This document shows positions 5,282 to 11,295 of a stretch of DNA of 11,686 nt, piece after piece (the stretch's first letter is position 1; each line of letters opens with the position of its first letter). The stretch comes from Candidatus Methanoplasma sp. (GTDB lineage Archaea; Thermoplasmatota; Thermoplasmata; Methanomassiliicoccales; Methanomethylophilaceae): assembly GCA_031283015.1 (NCBI GenBank), contig JAITCQ010000110.1, positions 1-11,686 of the forward strand, written 5' to 3'. A program made the translations under genes and the position numbers. The notes under the pieces are model-generated. The model did not search any database, was not told where the DNA came from, and saw only the letters and a program-made list of their open reading frames with translations.

Positions 5282-6112
5282 ATGGCTGATCTTGGGACAG
5301 GGGGCACCCGCATGACCGGGGAAGAGGGCACGAAGGATGTCCGCGCCGGATCGGCGGCGGTATGGACGTTCAAACTCACCTCCGGCTCGCCGCACGCGGT
5401 CATGAAATTCGACGTGTCCACGGGGCCGGACAAGGACGATGCTCCGGAATGGAACGTCACGCTTCTCGACGCCGCGGGAGAAGAGGTCTGGTGCAACTAT
5501 CGCGCGAAGAGCGAGAAGGAGATCGATCTCCCGGGTAACAAGCCCAAGGAGTTCAGACTCGAGGTCATCTGCCCCAAAGGCGCAAGGTACGGCGACGAGG
5601 TCAGCATCAAGATCATGACGACATCGCAGGACGGGATGTCCACGCTCAGGTTCGGCGCGGTCGCCAGACAGTCGATCATGGTCCTCAAAACGCAGATGGA
5701 CCAGGAGAAGAGCGTGGCTGACAGCCTCATGTCCAAGGCCCAGCTGGGCGAGAAGGACATTTACGCTGTGTTCAGTCCTCCCGGCCTGAGAGGATACGTG
5801 TTCGTGGAAGGCATGAACACCGACCGTCTGAGGGAGAAGACCCGCGACATAAAGAAAGCGCGTTCGTTCGTGGACGGCGAGACGAACATCGACGAGATAG
5901 GCCACTATCTGATCCCGGTCTCTGCGGTGATAGGCATCGTGGAAGGGGACCTGGTGGAACTGATAAACGGTCCGTTCAAAGGTGAAATAGCCAGAGTGCA
6001 GCAGATTGATCAGAGTAAAGAAGAGATCACTGTGGAACTCATAGAGGCTATGGTGCCTATTCCCGTCACCGTAAAGGGTGACAGCGTCAGAGTCATTGAG
6101 AAGGAGAAATAA
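5282..6112 (+). CDS. spt5: Transcription elongation factor Spt5 (NusG) with an extra N-terminal domain
   Basis: 276 residues from the ATG at 5282, almost twice the usual archaeal Spt5 (about 145-150). The C-terminal half is ordinary Spt5 (numbering from the alternative ATG at 5279): NGN domain about 132-215 (SIMVLKTQMDQEKSVADSL, IYAVFSPPGLRGYVFVEG, IDEIGHYLIP) and KOW domain about 219-275 (GDLVELINGPFKGEIARV, ending VPIPVTVKGDSVRVIE). It binds the RNA polymerase clamp with Spt4 and supports processivity; the KOW domain can contact the ribosome. Residues about 22-130 are extra and look like one beta-sandwich: alternating hydrophobic strands, APEWNVTLLDAAGEEV, PGNKPKEFRLEVICPKG, YGDEVSIKIMTTS. 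The extension is in frame and has no stop or frameshift. GAGGTG (5271-5276) fits the ATG at 5282 better than the one at 5279. The rpl11 ATG follows 3 nt after the stop. Confidence 0.92.
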   Translation: MADLGTGGTRMTGEEGTKDVRAGSAAVWTFKLTSGSPHAVMKFDVSTGPDKDDAPEWNVTLLDAAGEEVWCNYRAKSEKEIDLPGNKPKEFRLEVICPKGARYGDEVSIKIMTTSQDGMSTLRFGAVARQSIMVLKTQMDQEKSVADSLMSKAQLGEKDIYAVFSPPGLRGYVFVEGMNTDRLREKTRDIKKARSFVDGETNIDEIGHYLIPVSAVIGIVEGDLVELINGPFKGEIARVQQIDQSKEEITVELIEAMVPIPVTVKGDSVRVIEKEK

Positions 6113-6115
6113 GCA

Positions 6116-6589
6116 ATGGTAAGCACTGTAGAGGCATTAGTGGAAGGGGGCAAGGCCACCGCAGGTCCGCCGCTCGGCCCGGCGCTCGGCCCCACCGGCG
6201 TGAACACCGGTCAGGTCATCGCCAAGATCAACGAGAAAACGAAAGCGTTCACCGGCATGAAGGTCCCGATAAAAGTGATAATAAACGACGACAAGACGTT
6301 CGACATAAAGGTCGGAACGCCGCCGATGTCGGCGCTGGTAAAATCCGAGCTGGGTCTTGCGAGCGGATCAAGCAACGCGAGGACCACGAAAGTGGCGAAC
6401 ATGACGATCGACCAGGCGAAGAAGATCGCCACTATGAAGGAGGACGACCTTCTCGGAGCGACGCTCAAGGCCCGCGTCCTGGAGGTCGCGGGCAACTGCG
6501 TCTCCGTCGGAGTGACGATCGACGGGAAGGACCCGAAGGTCTTCCAGAAGGACGTCAAGGCCGGAATGTACGACGAGGTCCTGAAGTAA
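6116..6589 (+). CDS. rpl11: Ribosomal protein uL11
   Basis: 157 residues, full archaeal length. uL11 sits at the base of the P stalk in the GTPase-associated centre. Visible: the proline-rich AGPPLGPALGPTGVN loop (16-30), which in bacteria is the thiostrepton-contact region; KVPIKVIINDDKTFDIKVGTPP (starting at 49); and a C-terminal rRNA-binding domain with DQAKKIATMKEDDLLG (99-114). The ATG follows the spt5 stop by 3 nt, with GGAGAA inside the spt5 end as a likely ribosome-binding site. T-runs just after the stop suggest the operon ends here. In many archaea rpl1 follows directly or nearby; here about 3 kb of unrelated genes intervene. Confidence 0.97.
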   Translation: MVSTVEALVEGGKATAGPPLGPALGPTGVNTGQVIAKINEKTKAFTGMKVPIKVIINDDKTFDIKVGTPPMSALVKSELGLASGSSNARTTKVANMTIDQAKKIATMKEDDLLGATLKARVLEVAGNCVSVGVTIDGKDPKVFQKDVKAGMYDEVLK

Positions 6590-6604
6590 ACCATCTCTGA
6601 AACC

Positions 6605-6625
6605 TTTTCCGATTTTCAAATTTTT
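6605..6625 (+). terminator. T-rich terminator after rpl11
   Basis: Three T-runs (6605-6608, 6613-6616, 6621-6625) within 21 nt, with no strong hairpin. That is the usual archaeal termination signal. The same context, AACCTTTTCC, also occurs after rpl12 at 11643-11652. Confidence 0.55.
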
Positions 6626-6675
6626 CAGCGCATCCTGTTCGATCGAATCATGCGCAAGCGCACTGCATCCGAACG

Positions 6676-6694
6676 TTGATGTAATTTACATCAA
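6676..6694. promoter_or_regulatory. Perfect 19-bp palindrome, candidate operator
   Basis: TTGATGTAA (6676-6684) and TTACATCAA (6686-6694) are perfect inverted repeats around a single T. It lies after the rpl11 T-runs and about 60 bp upstream of the hydrolase TATA box. Arm length and 1-nt centre fit a dimeric helix-turn-helix operator better than an RNA hairpin. The regulator is not identifiable here. Confidence 0.5.
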
Positions 6695-6754
6695 TAGGTC
6701 CAGCCACAGCCCACAGTCCTCTCCATTTCGACACACTTAAGGCCGCATACCAGC

Positions 6755-6763
6755 GTTTATAAT
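6755..6763 (+). promoter_or_regulatory. TATA box of the hydrolase gene
   Basis: GTTTATAATC-type box upstream of the ATG at 6803, predicting initiation near 6785 and a leader of about 18 nt. There is only a weak G-rich ribosome-binding site (6791-6794). Confidence 0.4.
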
Positions 6764-6802
6764 CCCGCATCGCCATTGTAATTTATCTCAGGGGCCCCGG
6801 GT

Positions 6803-7807
6803 ATGAACAAAACGATAACGGCGGTTACGGTGCTGATTTGCTGCACGCTTGTCGCAGCGGCTGCAGCGTTCATATTGATCGACAATAACAAAAGCGACCC
6901 CGACGTTCTGCCCGCAGGTCTCAGGGAGATCGACGTAAAGATAAACGCCGACACCAGATGGGAGCTGAATGGAAAACTGACGACCTGCGCCGATCAGCCG
7001 AGTGAGGCGGCGGCCATACTCGTTCACGGGTCCGGACCGCACGGCATGGACCTCACGATCGGACCCAACAAAGTATACCGGGACATCGCATGGAATCTTG
7101 CTAAAAGCGGCGTCGACGTCCTCAGGTATGATAAGAGAACGTTCGTCTACGGAAATTCAAGCGCCGATAACATAGCCAAGTTAACGGTCAAAGAGGAGGT
7201 CATCGACGATGCGGTTGCAGCCGCCGAACTGATGAAGAGTTACGGTTATGATAAGATATTCCTGATCGGCCACAGCCTGGGCGGAATGCTCGCCCCGGCC
7301 ATAGTCAAGGAGAGCGACGGACTGTTTGACGGATTCGTCTCATTGGCGGGAAGCCCGAGGAAAATGCAAGAGATCCTGGCGGACCAGATCCTTGCGGCTT
7401 ATCCGGAACGCATGATACTCGTACAGATAGAATTCGCAAGAATGGAACAGATGGGCTCTTGGACGGAGTCGGAGCTTTTGAGCAACGTGGTCTTCGGCCA
7501 GCCGGCCTATTACGTCAAAGACATGAACAGCAGGGACGCCGGGGCGATAGCCCTCTCTTTGGACGTTCCGATGCTGTTCCTCCAGGGAAGCGCGGACTTC
7601 CAGGTGTATCCAGACAAGGACTTTGCGAAGTGGCAGGAGGTCCTTGAGGGCAAGGAAGGGGTCGAGTTCAAACTCTATGATGGATTGAACCATCTCTTCA
7701 TGGTGTCGCAGGGGAAGGACGCGGGGACCGTCGCAGAGTATAACGTAAAAGGGCATGTCGATCAGAATGTGATAGAGGATATCGCGGAGTTCATAAAGGC
7801 CCCGTGA
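6803..7807 (+). CDS. Exported or membrane-anchored alpha/beta hydrolase
   Basis: 334 residues. An N-terminal hydrophobic segment (about 4-26) is a signal peptide or anchor; the two Cys in LICCTL (11-16) are not a clear lipobox. The mature part is a serine hydrolase of the alpha/beta fold: oxyanion motif LVHGSGPHGMD (73-83), nucleophile elbow GHSLGG (156-161, Ser158), acid Asp265 in GSADFQVYP and base His297 in GLNHLF. A lid-like insert (about 186-250, rich in Met and Glu) lies between the Ser and the Asp. The closest families are dienelactone hydrolase/S33-like esterases or peptidases; the substrate is unknown. It probably faces outside the cell. It stands alone, with its own promoter and palindrome, and converges with the minus-strand membrane genes 45 nt away. 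Confidence 0.88.
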   Translation: MNKTITAVTVLICCTLVAAAAAFILIDNNKSDPDVLPAGLREIDVKINADTRWELNGKLTTCADQPSEAAAILVHGSGPHGMDLTIGPNKVYRDIAWNLAKSGVDVLRYDKRTFVYGNSSADNIAKLTVKEEVIDDAVAAAELMKSYGYDKIFLIGHSLGGMLAPAIVKESDGLFDGFVSLAGSPRKMQEILADQILAAYPERMILVQIEFARMEQMGSWTESELLSNVVFGQPAYYVKDMNSRDAGAIALSLDVPMLFLQGSADFQVYPDKDFAKWQEVLEGKEGVEFKLYDGLNHLFMVSQGKDAGTVAEYNVKGHVDQNVIEDIAEFIKAP

Positions 7808-7852
7808 CCGCCGCTCCGGCACGATCGTTCGTTCGGCGGCCGATGACCCAGA

Positions 7853-8500
7853 TCACGGCTTACGCGGTCTGGGCATCTCCAACTCTATGTATGAGACGAA
7901 CGGGCACCGGACTATTTTCGCCCTCCATATCTCGCATGAGGCCGGATAGTGCCTTTTGCAGCATGTGTAATATTCTACCCAGAACGCGAACAGGAATATC
8001 GAGGTCAGGATCAGCGCAAGGCTGACCGAAACGACCCCCGCTTCCTCTATATCCAGGAAGTAGATGCTCAGCGCGGGTGCGAACAACAAAATGGCGGGAA
8101 AGGCAATCATATCATAATACAGCGTGAACTTGCTCAGCAGACAGAATCGGTGTGTTCCTGCCAAAGGTTCTTTCTTTCCCTTTGCGTCCGTTTTCGGTTT
8201 GTATTCTCCCGCATACTTTTCCGCGCCTCCGAGCTCCAACAGCTGCAAGGTATCCATTGCGAACTTCACGGCCACCGTGATCGTTTCTTTCGGAAGTACT
8301 CTTGACGAAGACGCGCAGCGGATCGAACATGCCAAAGTGAACAACATCGCAGAGACCGGGACCAGGCTCGCCGCGAACAGATAGATCAGGAGATATTCGC
8401 TTTCCATGAAGAAGACGGCCGGGAATGCCAGCACAAGGCCCGCTATCAGGGAATAAATGATCCACCTGAAGATCCCACAGTCCAAAGCCAGTCCGTTCAC
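7853..8500 (-). CDS. Four-helix membrane protein, function unknown
   Basis: 215 residues from a GTG start. I do not recognise the family. Two membrane hairpins are visible (about 12-31 with 36-59, and 128-150 with 155-177), separated by a soluble loop of about 65 residues rich in Lys and Glu (EKYAGEYKPKTDAKGKKEP). The C-terminal tail is basic and Cys-containing (YTCCKRHYPASCEIW, 178-192). It follows the DUF1648 gene by 15 nt and is likely co-transcribed. The start is uncertain: the upstream stop codon forms TAATG, but that ATG (8516) is in another frame. The GTG at 8500 is the only usual start before helix 1, and it lacks a ribosome-binding site. A frameshift near the 5' end is possible. Confidence 0.65.
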   Translation of the reverse strand: MNGLALDCGIFRWIIYSLIAGLVLAFPAVFFMESEYLLIYLFAASLVPVSAMLFTLACSIRCASSSRVLPKETITVAVKFAMDTLQLLELGGAEKYAGEYKPKTDAKGKKEPLAGTHRFCLLSKFTLYYDMIAFPAILLFAPALSIYFLDIEEAGVVSVSLALILTSIFLFAFWVEYYTCCKRHYPASCEIWRAKIVRCPFVSYIELEMPRPRKP

Positions 8501-8515
8501 TGGGTCCGAAACGCA

Positions 8516-8875
8516 TTAAACGTTATTTAATAACAGGCAGACCGTCATGATGTGCATTATCAATATGAGCGCGGCGACTGACGGTATGATCATCTCCATG
8601 TGCTTCGGATTTTTGAAGGCCTGACCGGCCTCTCCCGCTATGCGGTACCAGCTTGGCGCGGTACGATACAATATGCCGCACATGACCAAGGACATCAAAG
8701 GGAGCGCAAACAACGCCGTTATCCCGAACGCGCCCCACTTATCCGACCATGCGTCGGGCGTGCCAGAACTGAAATGAGTAGGGATCGTGTCCGGAAGGAG
8801 CGGGAACACGACGAGCGATATCGCAAGCGGGATGAAAGCGATGATCAGACCGATCTTATGGAGCGTCTGCGGCAT
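8516..8875 (-). CDS. DUF1648 membrane protein
   Basis: 119 residues. Three hydrophobic segments (about 8-26, 48-70 and 95-117). Just after helix 1 comes the DUF1648 signature LPDTIPTHF (27-35) followed by SSGTPDAWSDKWG (36-48), as in the N-terminal part of SdpI-like immunity proteins. The C-terminal SdpI domain is absent, so immunity function should not be assumed. The ATG at 8875 has no ribosome-binding site. A strong one (GGAGGT, 8938-8933) lies before an ATG at 8923 in the same frame, separated from this gene by a single TAG at 8881-8879. If that TAG is read through, the protein is 135 residues. The upstream neighbour is a DUF3784-like gene, the downstream one the unknown 215-residue protein, all on the same strand. 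Confidence 0.78.
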   Translation of the reverse strand: MPQTLHKIGLIIAFIPLAISLVVFPLLPDTIPTHFSSGTPDAWSDKWGAFGITALFALPLMSLVMCGILYRTAPSWYRIAGEAGQAFKNPKHMEMIIPSVAALILIMHIMTVCLLLNNV

Positions 8876-8878
8876 ATT

Positions 8879-8923
8879 CTACAAGATGCAATGCCCTTTG
8901 GTGTAGATTTTCTTTTCGTACAT
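8879..8923 (-). other. 14-codon ORF with a strong ribosome-binding site, ending in TAG before the DUF1648 gene
   Basis: It reads MYEKKIYTKGHCIL then TAG, then one Asn codon and the ATG at 8875, all in one frame. The sequence before its ATG, CGGAGGTTTGGA, is identical over 12 nt to the ribosome-binding region of the 89-400 gene. It may be the true N-terminus of the DUF1648 protein with an amber codon decoded as pyrrolysine, a leader peptide, or chance. Confidence 0.35.
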
Positions 8924-9011
8924 CGAATCCAAACCTCCGGCGGCGTGCGTCAGCCTCCGCGGCGACCACGATGCGCAGCCGTTGCTTCCCGGCCTGAAAA
9001 ATTCTATCCGA

Positions 9012-9019
9012 GATATACT
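9012..9019 (-). promoter_or_regulatory. Possible TATA box upstream of the DUF1648 gene pair
   Basis: On the minus strand AGTATATC-type sequence would place initiation near 8989, upstream of the 8938-8933 ribosome-binding site. The 186-nt gap (8876-9061) holds no other gene that I can support. It is GC-rich over about 8938-9000. Confidence 0.25.
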
Positions 9020-9061
9020 CGCAGGAACATTGTGCGGGGGAAGCGGCTTGACAGCCGAGTC

Positions 9062-9460
9062 TCACCTCGGAGGCGTCTCTGCTCTGAACCTCTTACTTAT
9101 GTTGATATAAATCACTATAATGACCACCGCCGCAATGAAGATCACGCCGAAGAAGAAATAAAAGGTCATCACGAAGACAATGAGCGATGTCAGAACCAAG
9201 AACACACCCATGAAGAATGTGATCCTATCCATTCTGTATCGCGCCAGTTGCTCCTTTGGCATCATGTTGAATCCGGCGAGCAGCATATACCCTCCGAGAT
9301 ATACGATCAGACCAAGCACCATTAGCAATAATGAAAGGAGAATGGATCCTTCTATCTCACCGGGATAGGTATCGCGGAAGAAGCAGAACATAACTCCTGT
9401 CACAACAACCCAAAGCAAGCTCAAAACAATTGCGCCCTTCCATCGTTCTTTGAGATACAC
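9062..9460 (-). CDS. DUF3784-like membrane protein
   Basis: 132 residues from a GTG start, with about four membrane helices (approximately 8-27, 38-62, 79-101 and 103-122). The centre, GGYMLLAGFNMMPKEQLARYR (from residue 56), followed by MDRITFFMGVFLVL, matches the DUF3784 pattern of a membrane segment, the AG(Y/F)N motif, a charged loop with a Tyr, then another membrane segment. The role is unknown; such proteins often lie near DUF1648 proteins, as here. The tail is basic (ISKRFRAETPPR). No ribosome-binding site precedes the GTG, but a good TATA box sits about 26 nt upstream, so it is probably leaderless. No other usual start codon lies in frame between the box and this GTG. Confidence 0.75.
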   Translation of the reverse strand: MYLKERWKGAIVLSLLWVVVTGVMFCFFRDTYPGEIEGSILLSLLLMVLGLIVYLGGYMLLAGFNMMPKEQLARYRMDRITFFMGVFLVLTSLIVFVMTFYFFFGVIFIAAVVIIVIYINISKRFRAETPPR

Positions 9461-9481
9461 AGTGCTCTGGACCGCATGTGC

Positions 9482-9490
9482 CTATATAAA
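9482..9490 (-). promoter_or_regulatory. TATA-box promoter of the DUF3784-like gene
   Basis: Minus-strand TTTATATAG centred near 9486, which is 26 nt before the GTG at 9460. It predicts a leaderless transcript and supports that start codon. It is divergent from the rpl1 promoter at 9540-9547. Confidence 0.55.
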
Positions 9491-9539
9491 ACAGACGAAA
9501 ACGCCTTGCGCACCATGTCCTGTCCGATTCCCTCAAACC

Positions 9540-9547
9540 TTATATAG
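9540..9547 (+). promoter_or_regulatory. TATA-box promoter of the rpl1-rpl10-rpl12 operon
   Basis: TTATATAG, centred at about 9543, predicts initiation near 9567-9571. That makes the leader about 48 nt, beginning almost exactly where the predicted L1-binding fold begins. A second AT-rich run (9551-9558) is a weaker alternative. Confidence 0.6.
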
Positions 9548-9568
9548 GGTAATATAATAGCAGGCCTG

Positions 9569-9605
9569 CTTGTAGGAGAGCCTTAGGGCTCGCATGCACT
9601 ACGAG
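9569..9605 (+). promoter_or_regulatory. Candidate ribosomal protein L1 binding site (autoregulatory leader)
   Basis: CTTGTAG (9569-9575) pairs with CTACGAG (9599-9605), with one G-U wobble. GAGCC (9578-9582) pairs with GGCTC (9587-9591) around the loop TTAG. Between the two stems lie GA on the 5' side and GCATGCA on the 3' side. Two helices joined by an asymmetric internal loop with GA on the short side is the architecture of known L1 targets in 23S rRNA and archaeal mRNAs. The outer stem ends on the first G of the rpl1 ribosome-binding site (GGAGG, 9605-9609), so L1 binding could block initiation. Confidence 0.55.
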
Positions 9606-9616
9606 GAGGAATTGAA

Positions 9617-10255
9617 TTGGCAGAAAAACCAACCGTAATTGCTGTGCAGAAAGCACTGGAAGGTGCAAAGAAGCGCAATTTTGTTGAAACGGTTGAGTTG
9701 GCCATCAATCTCAAGGACGTTGACCTTACGATACCGAAGAACCGTATCCAGGAGGATATCATCCTCCCGAACGGCCGCGGCAAAGTGGTCAAGGTCTGCG
9801 TGATTGGTGGTGGCGAACTAGCCTTGAAAGCCAAGAACGTGGCCGATCTTGTGATCACGCCCGATGAGATCGGGGGGATCGCAGACGACAAGAAACAGGC
9901 AAAGAAGATCGCGAACAGCACGGATTACTTTATCGCAGAGGCGCCGCTCATGGCCGTCGTCGGTAAAAGGCTCGGTACCGTTCTCGGTCCCCGCGGAAAG
10001 ATGCCCAAACCCATACCCCCGGGAGCAGATCCCACAGGAATGGTGGACAACCTCCGCAAGTCTGTGACAGTCAGAACGAAAGACAGGAAGACATTCCACG
10101 TACCCGTGGGAACAGTGAACATGCCTCCGGAGGAGATAGCCGACAATATCGACATCGTCCTCAAGCGTGTCTCGCTGAAACTGGAGAAAGGCATAGCGAA
10201 CGTAGCGTCCGCTTACGTCAAGACATCCATGGGGCCGGCGGAGAGGATATTGTAA
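9617..10255 (+). CDS. rpl1: Ribosomal protein uL1
   Basis: 212 residues, the normal archaeal length. uL1 forms the mobile L1 stalk near the E site, and in several archaea it also represses translation of its own operon. Visible: the N-terminal domain, with NFVETVELAINLKDVDL (21-37); the inserted domain II, with KVCVIGGGELALKAKN (59-74) and YFIAEAPLMAVVGKRLG (104-120); and the signature VLGPRGKMPKPIPPGAD (122-138). The start is TTG at 9617, which has GGAGG at 9605-9609, 7 nt upstream. The earlier TTG at 9612 is too close to that site. It is the first gene of rpl1-rpl10-rpl12. A candidate L1-binding fold in the leader suggests autogenous control. Confidence 0.97.
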   Translation: MAEKPTVIAVQKALEGAKKRNFVETVELAINLKDVDLTIPKNRIQEDIILPNGRGKVVKVCVIGGGELALKAKNVADLVITPDEIGGIADDKKQAKKIANSTDYFIAEAPLMAVVGKRLGTVLGPRGKMPKPIPPGADPTGMVDNLRKSVTVRTKDRKTFHVPVGTVNMPPEEIADNIDIVLKRVSLKLEKGIANVASAYVKTSMGPAERIL

Positions 10256-10266
10256 GGAGGTCTGAG

Positions 10267-11280
10267 ATGGCACACGTCGCAACTTGGAAGAAGGACATGG
10301 TGAGCGAGATCGTCAAAGACATCAAGGATAACCCAGTTGTCGCAATCGTCGACATGCATGGTATCCCGGGACAGCAGATCCAGGAAATGAGGGCCGGGCT
10401 CCGCGAGCACGCCGTTCTCAAGATGACCAAGAACAACCTTTTGATCTTGGCCCTTGAGGAGGCCGCAAAGGAGAGACCGGGACTCGAGGCGCTCAAGGAC
10501 GCCGTGCACGGACAGTGCGCCGTCGTCGCAACGGACATGAATCCGTTCAAGCTTTGCAAGAAGCTTGAGGCAACGATGACGCCTGCCGCCGCGAAAGCGG
10601 GGCAGCCGGCACCTGTGGACATAGTTGTTCCGAAAGGGCCGACACCGTTCGGCCCGGGTCCGATCATCGGTGAACTTCAGAAAATAGGCATACCGGCCGC
10701 AGTAGAGGCCGGAAAGATAGCTGTCAAAAAGGACACGACACTGGTCAAATGCGGAGAACCCATTCCGGCCCCTGTCGCTGCGATGCTTCCTAAACTGGGG
10801 ATCCTGCCCATGATCGTGGGAATGGATCTGAGGACCGTCTATGAGAACGGCACCGTTTACAAAAAGGATGTACTCGCGATACCTGATGACCACTACCCGA
10901 AAATGTTCGCTACGGCCGCATACAACGCTCGCGCGCTGGCAATAGAGATCGCATACTGCACAAAGGATACGATCGTACCGCTCGTCACAAAAGCGTTCAG
11001 AGAGGCAATGGGCCTTTCGATATCGGCCGCGATACCGACCAAAGAGAATATCAAGATACTTCTTGCAAAGGCAGACAGTCAGATGCTTGCCGTAGCTTCC
11101 GTATCAGGATACAGCAACAGTGCTATCGCTGCCAGGGTTAACTCGGCGGCAGCGGCGGCGGCCGCAGCTGTTAAACCTGCAGCGGGACCCGCGAAAGCGG
11201 AGCAGAAAGTTGAAGAGAAAGAAGAAGAACAGGTCAGCGAAGAAGACGCAGCAGCTGGCCTGAGCGCACTATTTGGCTAA
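10267..11280 (+). CDS. rpl10: Ribosomal protein uL10 (P0)
   Basis: 337 residues, typical for archaeal uL10. It anchors the P1 dimers to 23S rRNA and forms the stalk that recruits translational GTPases. Visible: the N-terminal rRNA-binding domain (about 1-105, with VDMHGIPGQQIQEMRAGLR at 28-46 and KMTKNNLL); the archaeal/eukaryotic insertion domain (about 110-185, PVDIVVPKGPTPFGPGP); the helical spine that binds P1 dimers (about 235-292); an Ala-rich hinge (about 293-308); and an acidic tail ending SEEDAAAGLSALFG. The last 15 residues are identical to those of P1 downstream. AGGAGGTCTGAGATG gives an excellent ribosome-binding site 11 nt after the rpl1 stop. Confidence 0.97.
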   Translation: MAHVATWKKDMVSEIVKDIKDNPVVAIVDMHGIPGQQIQEMRAGLREHAVLKMTKNNLLILALEEAAKERPGLEALKDAVHGQCAVVATDMNPFKLCKKLEATMTPAAAKAGQPAPVDIVVPKGPTPFGPGPIIGELQKIGIPAAVEAGKIAVKKDTTLVKCGEPIPAPVAAMLPKLGILPMIVGMDLRTVYENGTVYKKDVLAIPDDHYPKMFATAAYNARALAIEIAYCTKDTIVPLVTKAFREAMGLSISAAIPTKENIKILLAKADSQMLAVASVSGYSNSAIAARVNSAAAAAAAAVKPAAGPAKAEQKVEEKEEEQVSEEDAAAGLSALFG

Positions 11281-11295
11281 AAGGAGTTGAAACAA

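Noticed and set aside
5012..5905. 297-residue open frame on the minus strand
   Set aside because: Antisense of secE and spt5, both clearly coding; no recognisable domain.
8112..8516. 134-residue minus-strand frame starting at the TAATG of the DUF1648 gene
   Set aside because: The start is attractive, but the product is Gly/Arg-rich without membrane helices, while the overlapping frame gives clear helices. The start conflict itself is reported as a finding.
8921..8932. tRNA T-loop-like CGAATCC
   Set aside because: No matching acceptor, D or anticodon stems on either strand.
8960..9000. SRP RNA-like string on the minus strand (CAGGCCGGGAAGCA)
   Set aside because: The helix 8 loop spacing and flanking paired stems of SRP RNA do not fit; no overall fold of the right size.
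8856..9065. 69-residue minus-strand frame in the gap between the DUF3784-like and DUF1648 genes
   Set aside because: No ribosome-binding site, no family features, and it overlaps the DUF1648 start; composition follows the local GC-rich sequence.
8600..9325. 241-residue open frame on the plus strand
   Set aside because: Runs antisense through the DUF1648 and DUF3784-like genes, rich in Arg and His, no start signal; the minus-strand genes have clear family signatures.
11287..11295. Upstream TTG as rpl12 start
   Set aside because: It lies 1 nt behind the ribosome-binding site; the ATG at 11296 restores the normal archaeal L12 N-terminus and spacing.
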